A DNA stretch of 49,017 bases from CAYNWT01 sp964450955 (GTDB taxonomy: Bacteria; Planctomycetota; Planctomycetia; Planctomycetales; Planctomycetaceae): assembly GCA_964450955.1 (NCBI GenBank), contig CAYVFI010000044.1:1-49017 (forward strand). The letters run 5' to 3'. Positions 7,685 to 15,966 of the stretch are shown piece after piece. Position numbers and translations under genes: made by a program. Positions within the stretch are counted from its first letter, which is position 1. Each line of letters opens with the position of its first letter. A model generated the notes under the pieces. It saw nothing but the letters and a program-made list of their open reading frames with translations, ran no database searches and was not told the origin of the DNA.

Positions 7685-8908
7685 TCACTCCGCGATTTTC
7701 AAACAGACCATTTTTTTCTCATCGCGAAAAAACAGGCGGCCGTTGGAGATGGCCGGAGCCTGTCGATACTTGCCGAGATACTTTTTGCGGCCGAGTTCTT
7801 CAAAGCCGTCTGGTGTTGCGTTAACGACAACAAGTTCGCCTTTCATCGTTGTGATCCACAGCTTGCCGTCGGCCAGGGTCAGGTTCCCTTTACCAAACCG
7901 GCGTTCCTGCCAAACGCGCTTGCCGGTCTTCGCTTCGATGCAGGTCAAGTGCGTCACTTGCCCCGCGCTGCCGACGTTGTCCATTCCGTAAATGTAATTG
8001 CCGACTCGTATAGGAGTCTGCCATTCCGCTCGCAGCACACTATCGCGCCCAAACGACTTCCACACTTCGCTGACCCCGGTAGTACCCGCCTTCAAAAGAA
8101 CCGAACCATGGTTCTCACCGGATGAGATAAGAATGTGGTCGTCAAAGACAAGCGGCGTGGCGACGTTGCATTCGTAGTCGGTCTTGTACGGATAGTCCCA
8201 AATTCGTTTTCCACTGTTCGGGTCATAGCCCGCGGCTGAACCGGCTGTAAACGCGACAATTTGTTCGTTGCCCAGGATCTTCGTTTTGATCGCTGACGAA
8301 TAACCTGCGTTGTCGGTTCCTGCGCTCCACTTAATCTTGCCCGTCTTCTGATCGCACGCCACCAAAGTCGCGCCGGGAACACCCGCCGTTACAATGACAA
8401 GGTCTTCGTGGATTAACGGCGACGACGACATGCCATACTCGGCACCAGGCCCACCGGATTCCCGCAACACATTTGTCTTCCACACCAGGTTGCCGGACGA
8501 CAATTCGATTGCCGCCAGGACTCCGTCGCCGGCAAACGCAAACACATGTTTTCCATGAACGGTCGGCGTCGCGCGGGGGCCGTTGCCCATTTGGTTTTTG
8601 TAGGCTGCTGAGATTGCGGTTCGCCACGCGGGTTTGCCGGTGTCCACATTGAACGCAGCAACAGCCTGTTCGTTGCCATTTTGAGTCATTGTGATCGCCA
8701 GATCTCCGACGACTACGATCCCGGCAAGTCCACCCACGCAGTCGGTTCGCCAAAGTTCCCCTGGCCCATCCGCGGGCCACTTCGAGAACAGGCCAGTTTC
8801 GGCAGATTCTCCGGTTCGCTTAGGACCAAGAAATTGTGGCCAGTCATCGGCATTTGCGGGCGTCAGCGAGGACAGGCTGGTGAGAATCAGCAGAACCAGA
8901 AAGCGCAT
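7685..8908 (-). CDS. Exported PQQ-like beta-propeller repeat protein
   Basis: The 407-residue product starts at the ATG ending at 8908, preceded by CCGGAG; longer starts lack a signal peptide at their N-terminus. Residues 1-20 form a signal peptide (MRFLVLLILTSLSSLTPANA), followed by 'DDWPQFLGPKRTGES', the typical opening of planctomycete PQQ-like propellers. Repeats of the type 'G..VWKT', 'DQKTGKIKWSAG', 'DPNSGKRIWDYP' and 'EAKTGKRVWQE' mark the blades. Family members resemble BamB or quinoprotein dehydrogenase propellers without PQQ-binding residues and probably act as scaffolds outside the cytoplasm. Substrate or partner is unknown. It is divergent from the candidate selenoprotein gene with 191 nt between the starts. 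Confidence 0.9.
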   Translation of the reverse strand: MRFLVLLILTSLSSLTPANADDWPQFLGPKRTGESAETGLFSKWPADGPGELWRTDCVGGLAGIVVVGDLAITMTQNGNEQAVAAFNVDTGKPAWRTAISAAYKNQMGNGPRATPTVHGKHVFAFAGDGVLAAIELSSGNLVWKTNVLRESGGPGAEYGMSSSPLIHEDLVIVTAGVPGATLVACDQKTGKIKWSAGTDNAGYSSAIKTKILGNEQIVAFTAGSAAGYDPNSGKRIWDYPYKTDYECNVATPLVFDDHILISSGENHGSVLLKAGTTGVSEVWKSFGRDSVLRAEWQTPIRVGNYIYGMDNVGSAGQVTHLTCIEAKTGKRVWQERRFGKGNLTLADGKLWITTMKGELVVVNATPDGFEELGRKKYLGKYRQAPAISNGRLFFRDEKKMVCLKIAE

Positions 8909-9024
8909 TTGTGACTCCGGAGCGGGAATGAGTAGCGAATCGTACATAAACGGGGGATTACTTCGTAAGCGATATCCGGTTCGCGGCGTCAAACGCTGAA
9001 TGACACTGGCCCGTTTATCAATTG

Positions 9025-9051
9025 CGCCGTCTGCTGATTACGCCGTCTGCT
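9025..9051 (+). promoter_or_regulatory. Direct repeat in the divergent promoter region
   Basis: The 11-mer CGCCGTCTGCT occurs at 9025-9035 and again at 9041-9051, 16 bp apart, in the 191-bp region between the beta-propeller gene and the selenoprotein gene. The spacing would suit two sites on nearby faces of the helix. No known operator is recognised. Confidence 0.35.
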
Positions 9052-9099
9052 TTTTACGGGTACGATGTTTGGATAGAAAGCTTCAACATGGAGTTCCGG

Positions 9100-10185
9100 A
9101 TGAAAATCTCTGCACTTGCGTGCGTCGCCCTTGTCGTTGGCTGCGCTGAATCAAACATTGTCGCCATGGCAGAAGCCGATCCGACCGGCCATGCGGCTGT
9201 CGAGGGTCGAGTCGAAACCGGGCAGGTGAAATGGCTCCGCAATCTGGATGAAGCAAAGCAACTTTCGGCCAAAGTAGATAAACCGATTCTGGTTTTGTTC
9301 CAGGAAATCCCTGGTTGAAGCACTTGCCAAACTTTCGGCCGTGAGCCGATGTCGCACCCACTTCTGGTTGAAGCGATCGAGACTTCGTTTGTGCCCCTGT
9401 TGATTCACAACAACAAGTCAGGTTACGACGCTCAGATTCTCAAACAATTCAACGAACCGTCCTGGAACAATCCTGTCGTTCGGTACCTCGACAGTAGCGG
9501 CAGAGACATTATCGCTCGCAGAGACGGAGTCTGGTCTACGGGTGGAACCGCCGAGCGCATGGTGATGGCTTTGAAGGCCGCCAGCAAGAAGGTTCCGAAC
9601 TACCTTGTACTTGCCGCACTCGAGAACGCACAGGGAGCCGAGTACGCGACTTTCGCGATGCATTGCTACTGGGAAGGCGAAGTGAAACTTGGCGGCATCG
9701 CCGGGGTTCGAGAGACTTCTGCTGGTTGGATCGGCGGCAAGGAAGTCGTCAACGTTGCGTTCAATCCAAAGGTTGTGAGCTACGAGAAGTTGCTTAAGAC
9801 GGCTCAAAGCATGCAGTGTGCATCAACTGTGTTCGCACACAATGCTCGGCAAAAGACGACTGCGAAGAAGCTGGTTCGAGACGTTGTCGATCTTCCGTCA
9901 GCCAGTCGACAACGACCGGTTCGGTACACAGAACAAAAATACCATTTGCGTCGCACTGCACTGAAGTACCTGCCGTTGACTCCGATTCAACTGGCCAAAG
10001 TGAATTCGGCAGTCTACGCCCGGAAAGACTATCGACAGTACCTCAGCCCTCGGCAGATTGAACTTGATAAGAAGATCAATAAAGCCTTGAGAGCAGATCC
10101 GAAGAAGCTTCAGGGCCTTGCGGCTCCGGACGCCGCCAGAGACCTTCAGGCTTATAGCAAGAAACTGATGGCACGTTTGGAGTAG
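9100..10185 (+). CDS. Probable selenoprotein: thioredoxin-like (UxxC) + MsrA-like lipoprotein
   Basis: One reading frame runs from the ATG at 9100 (GGAG at 9090-9093) to the stop at 10185, broken only by a TGA at 9316-9318. Reading that codon as selenocysteine gives a 361-residue protein. Residues 1-15 look like a lipoprotein signal (LVVGC). Residues 45-160 resemble a thioredoxin-like domain, 'KPILVLFQEIPG' then U73-S-T-C76, where U replaces the first redox cysteine. Residues 180-245 resemble a shortened MsrA domain: 'ATFAMHCYW' (C189 at the MsrA nucleophile), 'GVRETSAGWIGG', 'VVNVAFNPKVVSYEKLL'. The C-terminal 90 residues carry 'YLPLTPIQLAKVN' and 'YLSPRQ'. No frameshift is needed and the downstream part is intact. 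The alternative is a pseudogene with one Cys-to-TGA mutation. Role inferred: repair or recycling of oxidised envelope proteins. Confidence 0.75.
9316..9349 (+). promoter_or_regulatory. Candidate bacterial SECIS stem-loop after the in-frame UGA
   Basis: UGA is at 9316-9318. Starting 17 nt after it, UCGGC (9335-9339) pairs with GCCGA (9345-9349) around a 5-nt loop CGUGA (9340-9344). The loop begins 21 nt after the UGA and has a G as its second base, which fits the known bacterial SECIS layout (short stem, small apical loop with G in the first two positions, close behind the UGA). The stem is only five pairs, so this is supportive rather than conclusive. Confidence 0.5.
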
Positions 10186-10254
10186 GGCATTTTTGGCTCT
10201 GCGTAACTGGCACCTGATTTTGCGGCTCAGATTACTGCCGCCATCGTCCGGATG

Positions 10255-10283
10255 CTTGCCACAATTCTTTGTATTGTGGCAAG
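10255..10283 (+). terminator. Inverted repeat between convergent genes, likely terminator
   Basis: An 11-bp perfect stem (CTTGCCACAAT 10255-10265 with ATTGTGGCAAG 10273-10283) encloses a 7-nt loop. It sits 70 nt past the selenoprotein stop and 153 nt past the stop of the convergent gene. There is no T-run on either side, so its role as terminator is inferred from position. Confidence 0.5.
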
Positions 10284-10435
10284 CCGGGCGAGTATCTTTC
10301 GCCGACAATACGTCCGATTCATGCCCGGCAAGCCGGTTGGGCGCCGCCGGAAGATTTCGTTGAATCCCCAGTCCCGTTGCCTGCAACGGGAATGCACTTT
10401 TTCATATGGCCTGCCGAATCGGAAGACACCGGGTA

Positions 10436-11182
10436 CTACTGGTTGCGATCAACTACGGTCGCTTCTGCGACCAGGCGGTGCAGTTCTTCTCCAAACGTTC
10501 GCATCTGCCAGAAACTATCCGGGAACGCGAAGTGATGAACAGGCCCGAACAGCACGAAGAGCGATCGCTTGACCCATGCCAGAGGAGAACTCGGAATGCC
10601 TTTTCCAAACGGGCGATGGATGAGTGTCACTAACAAACTGTTGGACTGGGATTCAATGCGGCACGGTTCGTCGAAGTTGCTGACAGCGCTGGCCAGTTGT
10701 TGCATGAAGCTCTGCGGCAGACCGTCCGAGGTGTTCGTTCGGAGGCAACTTTTGGATGTCAGTTCGATTGCCGACTCCATTTTCATTTTCCTGAGCACTG
10801 AAGATTGGGGCTCCACGACAAAGTCGGGTAGAGAACTCGTTTGCATTTCAATCAACAGTCCACTGTTGTGTACCCCAGTAGTCGAGCCATCTTCTTCGAT
10901 GCTGTACCGGTAGTCGAAGATACGCAGGTGCTGGCTGGTGTCGCCCGGTCCGAACACGTTCCGCGTGCGAATCTTCCTCGCACCCGCCGGCAAAGCACCA
11001 AACTGACCAAGGCGTTTACCAAGCGCGTCGGCGTGTCCAATCAGTTCCCAGCCTTCCGGAGCCAAATCGGTTAGCTGCCGGGTTCTGGAAACATTGAGCA
11101 GGAACCTGATCAACGCGGCCACGGCACATACGACGCCAACGGCTACCAGAAAATTCACCAGTGAGTTCACGAATCGATCCAT
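10436..11182 (-). CDS. Membrane-anchored protein of unknown function
   Basis: The product is about 248 residues from the ATG at 11182 (a GTG at 11200 would add six). One hydrophobic segment near the N-terminus (residues about 8-29, 'LVNFLVAVGVVCAVAALI') is followed by a soluble alpha/beta domain with 'LAPEGWELIGHADALGKRL', 'FDYRYSIEEDGSTTGVHNSG' and a C-terminal 'FPDSFWQMRTFGEELHRLV'. The layout suggests an inner-membrane anchored domain. I do not recognise the family. It is convergent with the candidate selenoprotein gene and upstream lies a gene-poor region. Confidence 0.65.
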   Translation of the reverse strand: MDRFVNSLVNFLVAVGVVCAVAALIRFLLNVSRTRQLTDLAPEGWELIGHADALGKRLGQFGALPAGARKIRTRNVFGPGDTSQHLRIFDYRYSIEEDGSTTGVHNSGLLIEMQTSSLPDFVVEPQSSVLRKMKMESAIELTSKSCLRTNTSDGLPQSFMQQLASAVSNFDEPCRIESQSNSLLVTLIHRPFGKGIPSSPLAWVKRSLFVLFGPVHHFAFPDSFWQMRTFGEELHRLVAEATVVDRNQ

Positions 11183-11666
11183 TACGAGTGAACGAAACAC
11201 GGCTCGGCTCGCCGCTTCTCAACGCGATACGACGACATGGCAAATATACTTGTCGGCCGAATGCGATTGTACCGCAAGGAACTCTGTCAGTTCCGCAACC
11301 ACGGTAGACACTGGTGTTTTCGAAGACTGTATTTGATCCCAGCACGGATGTGACGGAACTCGTTCGGACAACACCGCCGCAGACGAATGCAACTGGAAAT
11401 TACTGCACGCGCGGTGCCCGTTTTGTATCTGCTGCAGAGGTCTTTGATCAGGACACGGTTCAGGAAGAGCTTGTGATGTTAGAAGCGATCGACCTGCGAT
11501 CACGTTGCGCCCCCCATCTTTGAATCTGATCGGGTGGGTCGAGATCGCCGTTTCTGATTCTTCGATACTGTGAGAGTCCGAAGTTTCCTTTCGCTGCTTT
11601 TTGAACCGTCAGGAGGCCTTTTGAGAACCGCCCAACCGGCATCCAATGCAACTGAAGGTTGCCAGG
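11183..11666. other. Intergenic region with a degraded copy of the fur gene end
   Basis: No intact gene is seen in these 484 bp. A segment at 11386-11460 matches 11645-11720 (the 3' end of the Fur gene plus about 20 bp beyond it) at roughly two thirds of positions, sharing AATGCAACTG, TGCTGCA and TTGATCAGGA. Read on the minus strand it encodes 'VLIKDLCSRYKTGTA', clearly related to the Fur C-terminus 'ILIKGLCSKCDTGVA'. A stop codon lies shortly upstream, so it is a relic. The remainder shows nothing recognisable. Confidence 0.65.
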
Positions 11667-12098
11667 CTAAGCGACTCCGGTGTCGCACTTGCTGCAAAGG
11701 CCCTTGATCAGGATCTCGTTAATCCGACCAATCATCGATGCCTTCTCGCGTGAGTTCGCAGTGAACTTCATCGGGCCAAGGCAGCTTACGTCGCCGCAAC
11801 CGGTGCACACGAAGTGGGGATGCTTTTCGCCCTCTGCTTCGGCGGCCGTCAGTATCTCGAATCTCCAAACGTGGTCGCCTAGTTCGGTTCGGGATACAAG
11901 GCCGGCTTCCGTCAGGTCTGTCAGGTTGCGGAACACGGTCGCCTTGTCGAAGCCAAGCGGAACCAAAGTCTCTGAAAGCTCAGCATGAGTAAGTGGTGAT
12001 GTCGCGTTCCTAAGTTGCTGAAACACGGCGATCCGAGCGGGCGTCGCTCGGAACCCGGACTCACGCAACGTTTTTCGAATTTCATCAACTTCGTTCAC
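11667..12098 (-). CDS. Fur-family metal-responsive transcriptional regulator
   Basis: The 143-residue protein has the Fur layout: N-terminal winged helix with 'LRESGFRATPARIAVFQQL' and the recognition-helix region 'FDKATVFRNLTDLTEAGLV' (residues 50-68), then a dimerisation domain with 'HPHFVCTGCGDVSCL' (H93, H95, C98, C101) and a C-terminal 'LCSKC' (C135, C138). The two CxxC pairs form the structural zinc site. Which metal or signal it senses (iron, zinc, peroxide) cannot be set; the canonical HHHHD-like motif before the first CxxC is reduced. It could regulate nearby genes such as the redox lipoprotein, but no Fur box was identified. A degraded 3' copy lies downstream. Confidence 0.9.
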   Translation of the reverse strand: MNEVDEIRKTLRESGFRATPARIAVFQQLRNATSPLTHAELSETLVPLGFDKATVFRNLTDLTEAGLVSRTELGDHVWRFEILTAAEAEGEKHPHFVCTGCGDVSCLGPMKFTANSREKASMIGRINEILIKGLCSKCDTGVA

Positions 12099-12228
12099 GA
12101 CAGTCGGCCTTTGTCCTGCTGGTACTGCTTAACCAAGTATAGGCCAACTATTAGCCTCTCGGGTATCCCTGAGATGCTGGAACTTTCACCGCCTGGCGTT
12201 CAAATTGCCATGATTGCCCGCTTCTCAC

Positions 12229-13671
12229 TCATTCTGCAGGGCTACTGGCCATACCCGTGCTGCGGGCTGTCGTCGCTTCACCTCCGCCGATTGAACCGAT
12301 TTCCTGCGTCGGCGCTTTGTCAAAGTGACCGGCCCAGTGCTGTTTCAATGCCAGGCGAGAACACCGTTCCTGAAACTGAGCCGCCGTGTCGCCGTCACCA
12401 GCCTCCACTGTTGCCGGTTGCAGTTCAGGCCAGTCCGCAAGAATTCGAGCAGCTAGTTTGGTGCGCGCTTTTTCATCCAGGTTGCCGACTTCCAGTGTTC
12501 TATCGATCCGGCCAGGCCGACTTGATTCACCATTTTCATCGGGTAGCCCGAGCGCTGGGTCGATGCGTTCTAATCGGTTTGTCGTAATCACGGAGAACAG
12601 CCCGTCACTGCGTTCGATTCCGTCCAGACAGTTCAACAGACAATCGAACGTCAGATGCTGATCACGACCGACCACGTTTCGTCGCTTGTCAAACACCGCG
12701 TCAATGTCTTCGATGACCGCCATGCAGGGAACCTCAGACAGCATGTTCGACCACGCCTGCTGCATTTCTTCGTTGTACAGACTCGCCAGGTCGTAAACAA
12801 ACACCGGCAGGTCCAGGTCCTCAGCAATCGCGCGAATAAGGGCCGTCTTGCCGGTTCCCGGTTTGCCATGCAGCAGCCAGCCACGTCGCCACGGAATCCC
12901 GCGCTCGCGATACCAGGCTTCGTTTTCTCGCCAGAACTTCGCTTCATCGACCAGTTCCAACGCGTCACCACCCAGCGCGAGGTGTTCGACTGCCGAACCA
13001 ACTTCACCTGTTTCAGCACCCAGTTCCTTCATCTCCCAACCGATGGGGCGATGGTGCATGCACGCGCGGGTGTCGCCGGATGTGCCGGGGGATTCGCGGC
13101 GACCGGATGACTGAAACCGACCCATCGGCTTACCGGCGGTTCCATAAACATGCTTCACATAGTGCCGCCGGCGACCGGCTGCTTCGGTTTCTTCGAACGA
13201 AACCATACGACGGTTGAAGTGCTCGCTGGCTTCCATGATGAGCGTGTCAGCATCAAACGTTCCGCGGATGAACGTCAGCGTCAGCGTGTTCGCGTTGTAG
13301 TCGCGAGAGGTGTGTTCATCCATCTCCACATTGTCATTATTCTGCGCGCGGGTCACCCACATGGGGCGGAACCCTTTCCAGAATAATCGCCCTTCGCCGC
13401 CGATGATTTCCATACCGACCAGCTGTGTTCGACGACGCGGCCGTACATGCAACAACCAACCGGTGTAACTTCGCGGCCCATACTTCGAAGGTTTAAACTC
13501 ATCGCGCAGAATCAATTGCAGCGCGTCCGATTGGAACCCGCTGGCTTTCACGGTCACGATCAATCGGCCCGCGAGCTGCTGGTAGGCTCCGCGAATGTAG
13601 CTCCAGCAGGTCGCAATGAAACCCGTGGCAGCAACGCCCCCGGCAACCCACCAATAATCCTGAATATTCAT
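12229..13671 (-). CDS. BCS1-like membrane-anchored AAA+ ATPase
   Basis: The 480-residue protein starts at the ATG ending at 13671 (GGA 7 nt upstream); another ATG at 13683 has poor spacing. An N-terminal transmembrane helix (residues about 5-26) is followed by a BCS1-N-like beta-rich domain, then an AAA module: Walker A 'GKPGTGKTALIR' near residue 270, Walker B 'MAVIEDIDAVF' near 318, sensor 'VITTNRLERIDPAL' and 'SRPGRIDRTLEVG'. Family knowledge: mitochondrial Bcs1 translocates folded Rieske protein; bacterial relatives are poorly characterised and some appear in defence or quality-control settings. The C-terminal 60 residues are low complexity. No partner gene is next to it, and the role is open. 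Confidence 0.88.
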   Translation of the reverse strand: MNIQDYWWVAGGVAATGFIATCWSYIRGAYQQLAGRLIVTVKASGFQSDALQLILRDEFKPSKYGPRSYTGWLLHVRPRRRTQLVGMEIIGGEGRLFWKGFRPMWVTRAQNNDNVEMDEHTSRDYNANTLTLTFIRGTFDADTLIMEASEHFNRRMVSFEETEAAGRRRHYVKHVYGTAGKPMGRFQSSGRRESPGTSGDTRACMHHRPIGWEMKELGAETGEVGSAVEHLALGGDALELVDEAKFWRENEAWYRERGIPWRRGWLLHGKPGTGKTALIRAIAEDLDLPVFVYDLASLYNEEMQQAWSNMLSEVPCMAVIEDIDAVFDKRRNVVGRDQHLTFDCLLNCLDGIERSDGLFSVITTNRLERIDPALGLPDENGESSRPGRIDRTLEVGNLDEKARTKLAARILADWPELQPATVEAGDGDTAAQFQERCSRLALKQHWAGHFDKAPTQEIGSIGGGEATTARSTGMASSPAE

Positions 13672-13961
13672 ACCGGATTCCATGATCCAAAAAACGCAGC
13701 CCGCGTTATGTACTTCACCTGGAGTGCAACCTTCTGGCTGCTGACGACTGCGGACTGATGTCGCAACATCGACCCCCGTTGCCTACGCAGTCCCGGCAGC
13801 CGCAAGCCTGCACTCCGGTTCGTGTCGAAATGCAACCGCGAACGATGTGAGCTGGACACCACTGCAAGATCGTGGTTCACCCATTTCCCTAAGATGATTG
13901 CCGGAATCCATTCCCATCCTGAATCGTCCGGAGCCGCCCCGGGGAGTCAAGGAGCGTTTAA

Positions 13962-14398
13962 TTGAAACGCTTCAGTGTCCTGCGACTGACCGTGATTGTG
14001 GGTCTACGCATCTTGTTTCCGCTAATTTTGCTGTGCGGCTTTTCGTAGTCGTTCGAGGGCAGGAAATGGTCGTGCTGCGTTGTGGTCGGTACGTCAAAAC
14101 CGTCAAACCAGGGGGGATTCACCGGGCTCATCCGGTCGGTTGGAAAATCATCCGAATCCCGACCAGAGACATGACACTTGATATTTCGACCCCCACCTTG
14201 CCGCAGCGGAACGGTAACCCGGTTCAGATTATCGCGGCCGTTGTGTATCGACCTACGATCCAGAAAATCGCTGAAACCTTGCTCGTGCGTCAGCAGACAC
14301 TGGCATTGACCGACGCGAACGTTTGGGCCAACCGGGCTTGCACTCAGCAACCCGGTCACGGCTCCAACCGCTTACCGATGCAACAGAACGTTGCTTAG
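13962..14398 (+). pseudogene. Frameshifted, truncated SPFH/band-7 domain protein
   Basis: A TTG at 13962, with GGAG 7 nt upstream, opens a frame encoding a basic N-terminus and one membrane helix (MKRFSVLRLTVIVGLRILF...LILLCGF) that stops at 14046-14048. The adjacent frame continues without loss as 'FVVVRGQEMVVLRCGRYVKTVKPGG' (split here at about residue 28) and 'NPVQIIAAVVYR', the start of an SPFH domain. Adding one T to the TTTT at 14032-14040 would join the two. The domain then ends early, at a stop overlapping the convergent purH stop, so the C-terminal half is missing. Both defects together suggest a relic. A sequencing error could explain the frameshift but not the truncation. Confidence 0.7.
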
Positions 14399-15966
14399 TG
14401 GCGGAAGTGGCGGCGGGCAGTGAAGATCATGGCAATGTTGTGTTCGTTGCAGGCCGCAATGACTTCGTCGTCTCGGCGCGAACCGCCAGGTTCGATGATG
14501 GCTGTGATTCCCGCTTTGGCGGCTTCGTCGACACCGTCTCGGAATGGGAAGAACGCGTCCGATGCGAGAACGCTGTTCTTGCTGCGTTCGCCAGCTTTGT
14601 GAGCCGCGATGAACGCGGAATCCAGACGACTCATCTGCCCGGCTCCGACACCAACAACCGCGCCGTCTTTGGCAAACAGGATCGCGTTGGATTTCACATA
14701 CTTGCAGACTCGCCACGCGAAGCCGAGGTCGCGGAGTTCCGTGTCGGTGGGCTGACGTTCGGTGACGACCTTCCATTCGTCTTCCGGGTCAGCCTGATCG
14801 TCACGTTGTTGAACCAACAACCCGCCGGAAACGCGGCGGTAATCAAGCGTGGACTGTCCGGGTTCTGGCTGCGGGCATTCCATTAAGCGGACATTCTTTT
14901 TCCACTTTGGTTTTGTGGTGAGAATTTCAAACGCCTCGTCTGAAAACGCCGGAGCGATAATGGCTTCGACGAAGCGGCCTTCAGCCCACAGTCGCTCGGC
15001 CGTTTCGGCATCGACTTCTCGGTTCAAACCAACAATCGATCCGAACGCACTGACCGGATCGCCAAGAAACGCCGCTTCAGTGGCTTCCGCAAGCGTCAAA
15101 CCAATCGCGCAACCGCAGGGATTGTTGTGCTTAATGACCACGGCCGCAGGTTCAGAGAACTCAGTCGAAATCACGTAGGCCGCATCGATGTCCAACAGGT
15201 TGTTGTAAGAAACATCTTTTCCGTTGCGCTGTTTTGCTCCGGCAAGTGATGCTGGTGGAGCATCGTGTTCGCAGTAAAACGCAGCGGCCTGGTGAGGGTT
15301 CTCGCCGTATCGCAGCGTGGCTCGTTTGGAAAACGCCGGTGCGAAGACTGGAGCGAACGTTGTGTCTTCATCGTGACTGGTGACAGTCGCCATGTAGTTG
15401 GCGATACCGCGATCATATGAGGCTGTCGTTTCGAACGCGGTTGCGGCCAGCCTGCGTCGGAACGCAGCATCAAACGAACCGCCTTTCATGGCTGCGAGGA
15501 CTGTGTCGTAATCTTCCGGCTTTGTCACGACACCGACATGAGCATGATTCTTCGCGGCAGAGCGAATCATGCTTGGTCCGCCGATGTCAATCTGTTCGAT
15601 CGCCTGTTCGACCGTGACGTCGGGTTTTGCAATCGTGGCTGCGAACGCGTACAGGTTCACCGCGACAATTTGGAACGGGATAATGCCGTGTTCATCAAAG
15701 ACAGCGTCGTCGGTTCCCGGCCGCCCCAGCAGCGCGCCGTGAACTTTGGGATGCAGTGTCTTCAGGCGTCCGTCCATGACCTCCGGGAAACCGGTGTAGG
15801 CTGAGATATCGACAACCGGAATACCGGCGCCTTCCAGGAATTTGCGCGTTCCGCCGGTGGAAACAATCTCAAAGCCAAGTTCCACCAGGCCTGCCGCGAA
15901 TTTGTCGATACCCGTCTTATCAGTCACGCTCATCAAAGCGCGCTGGGGTGCTGGATCGGACGTCAT
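14395..15966 (-). CDS. purH: Bifunctional AICAR transformylase/IMP cyclohydrolase PurH
   Basis: The 523-residue protein starts at the ATG ending at 15966; a longer frame to 16128 encodes an unrelated Arg-rich stretch. Residues 1-200 are the MGS-like IMP cyclohydrolase domain ('ALMSVTDKTGIDKFAAGLVELG', 'STGGTRKFLEGAGIPV', 'MDGRLKTLHPKVHGALL'). Residues 200-523 form the AICAR transformylase with 'LRYGENPHQAAAFY' and 'VIKHNNPCGCAIG' (the Lys-His catalytic pair). It catalyses the last two steps of de novo IMP synthesis in the cytosol. Length and motifs match the family. It is alone; the upstream 826 bp contain no gene and the downstream neighbour is a convergent SPFH relic. Confidence 0.97.
   Translation of the reverse strand: MTSDPAPQRALMSVTDKTGIDKFAAGLVELGFEIVSTGGTRKFLEGAGIPVVDISAYTGFPEVMDGRLKTLHPKVHGALLGRPGTDDAVFDEHGIIPFQIVAVNLYAFAATIAKPDVTVEQAIEQIDIGGPSMIRSAAKNHAHVGVVTKPEDYDTVLAAMKGGSFDAAFRRRLAATAFETTASYDRGIANYMATVTSHDEDTTFAPVFAPAFSKRATLRYGENPHQAAAFYCEHDAPPASLAGAKQRNGKDVSYNNLLDIDAAYVISTEFSEPAAVVIKHNNPCGCAIGLTLAEATEAAFLGDPVSAFGSIVGLNREVDAETAERLWAEGRFVEAIIAPAFSDEAFEILTTKPKWKKNVRLMECPQPEPGQSTLDYRRVSGGLLVQQRDDQADPEDEWKVVTERQPTDTELRDLGFAWRVCKYVKSNAILFAKDGAVVGVGAGQMSRLDSAFIAAHKAGERSKNSVLASDAFFPFRDGVDEAAKAGITAIIEPGGSRRDDEVIAACNEHNIAMIFTARRHFRH

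Noticed and set aside
9349..10185. Separate gene starting at ATG 9349
   Set aside because: The ATG lies inside the thioredoxin-like motif (GREPMSHP) with no ribosome-binding site, and the upstream half is in the same frame; a read-through UGA is the better explanation.
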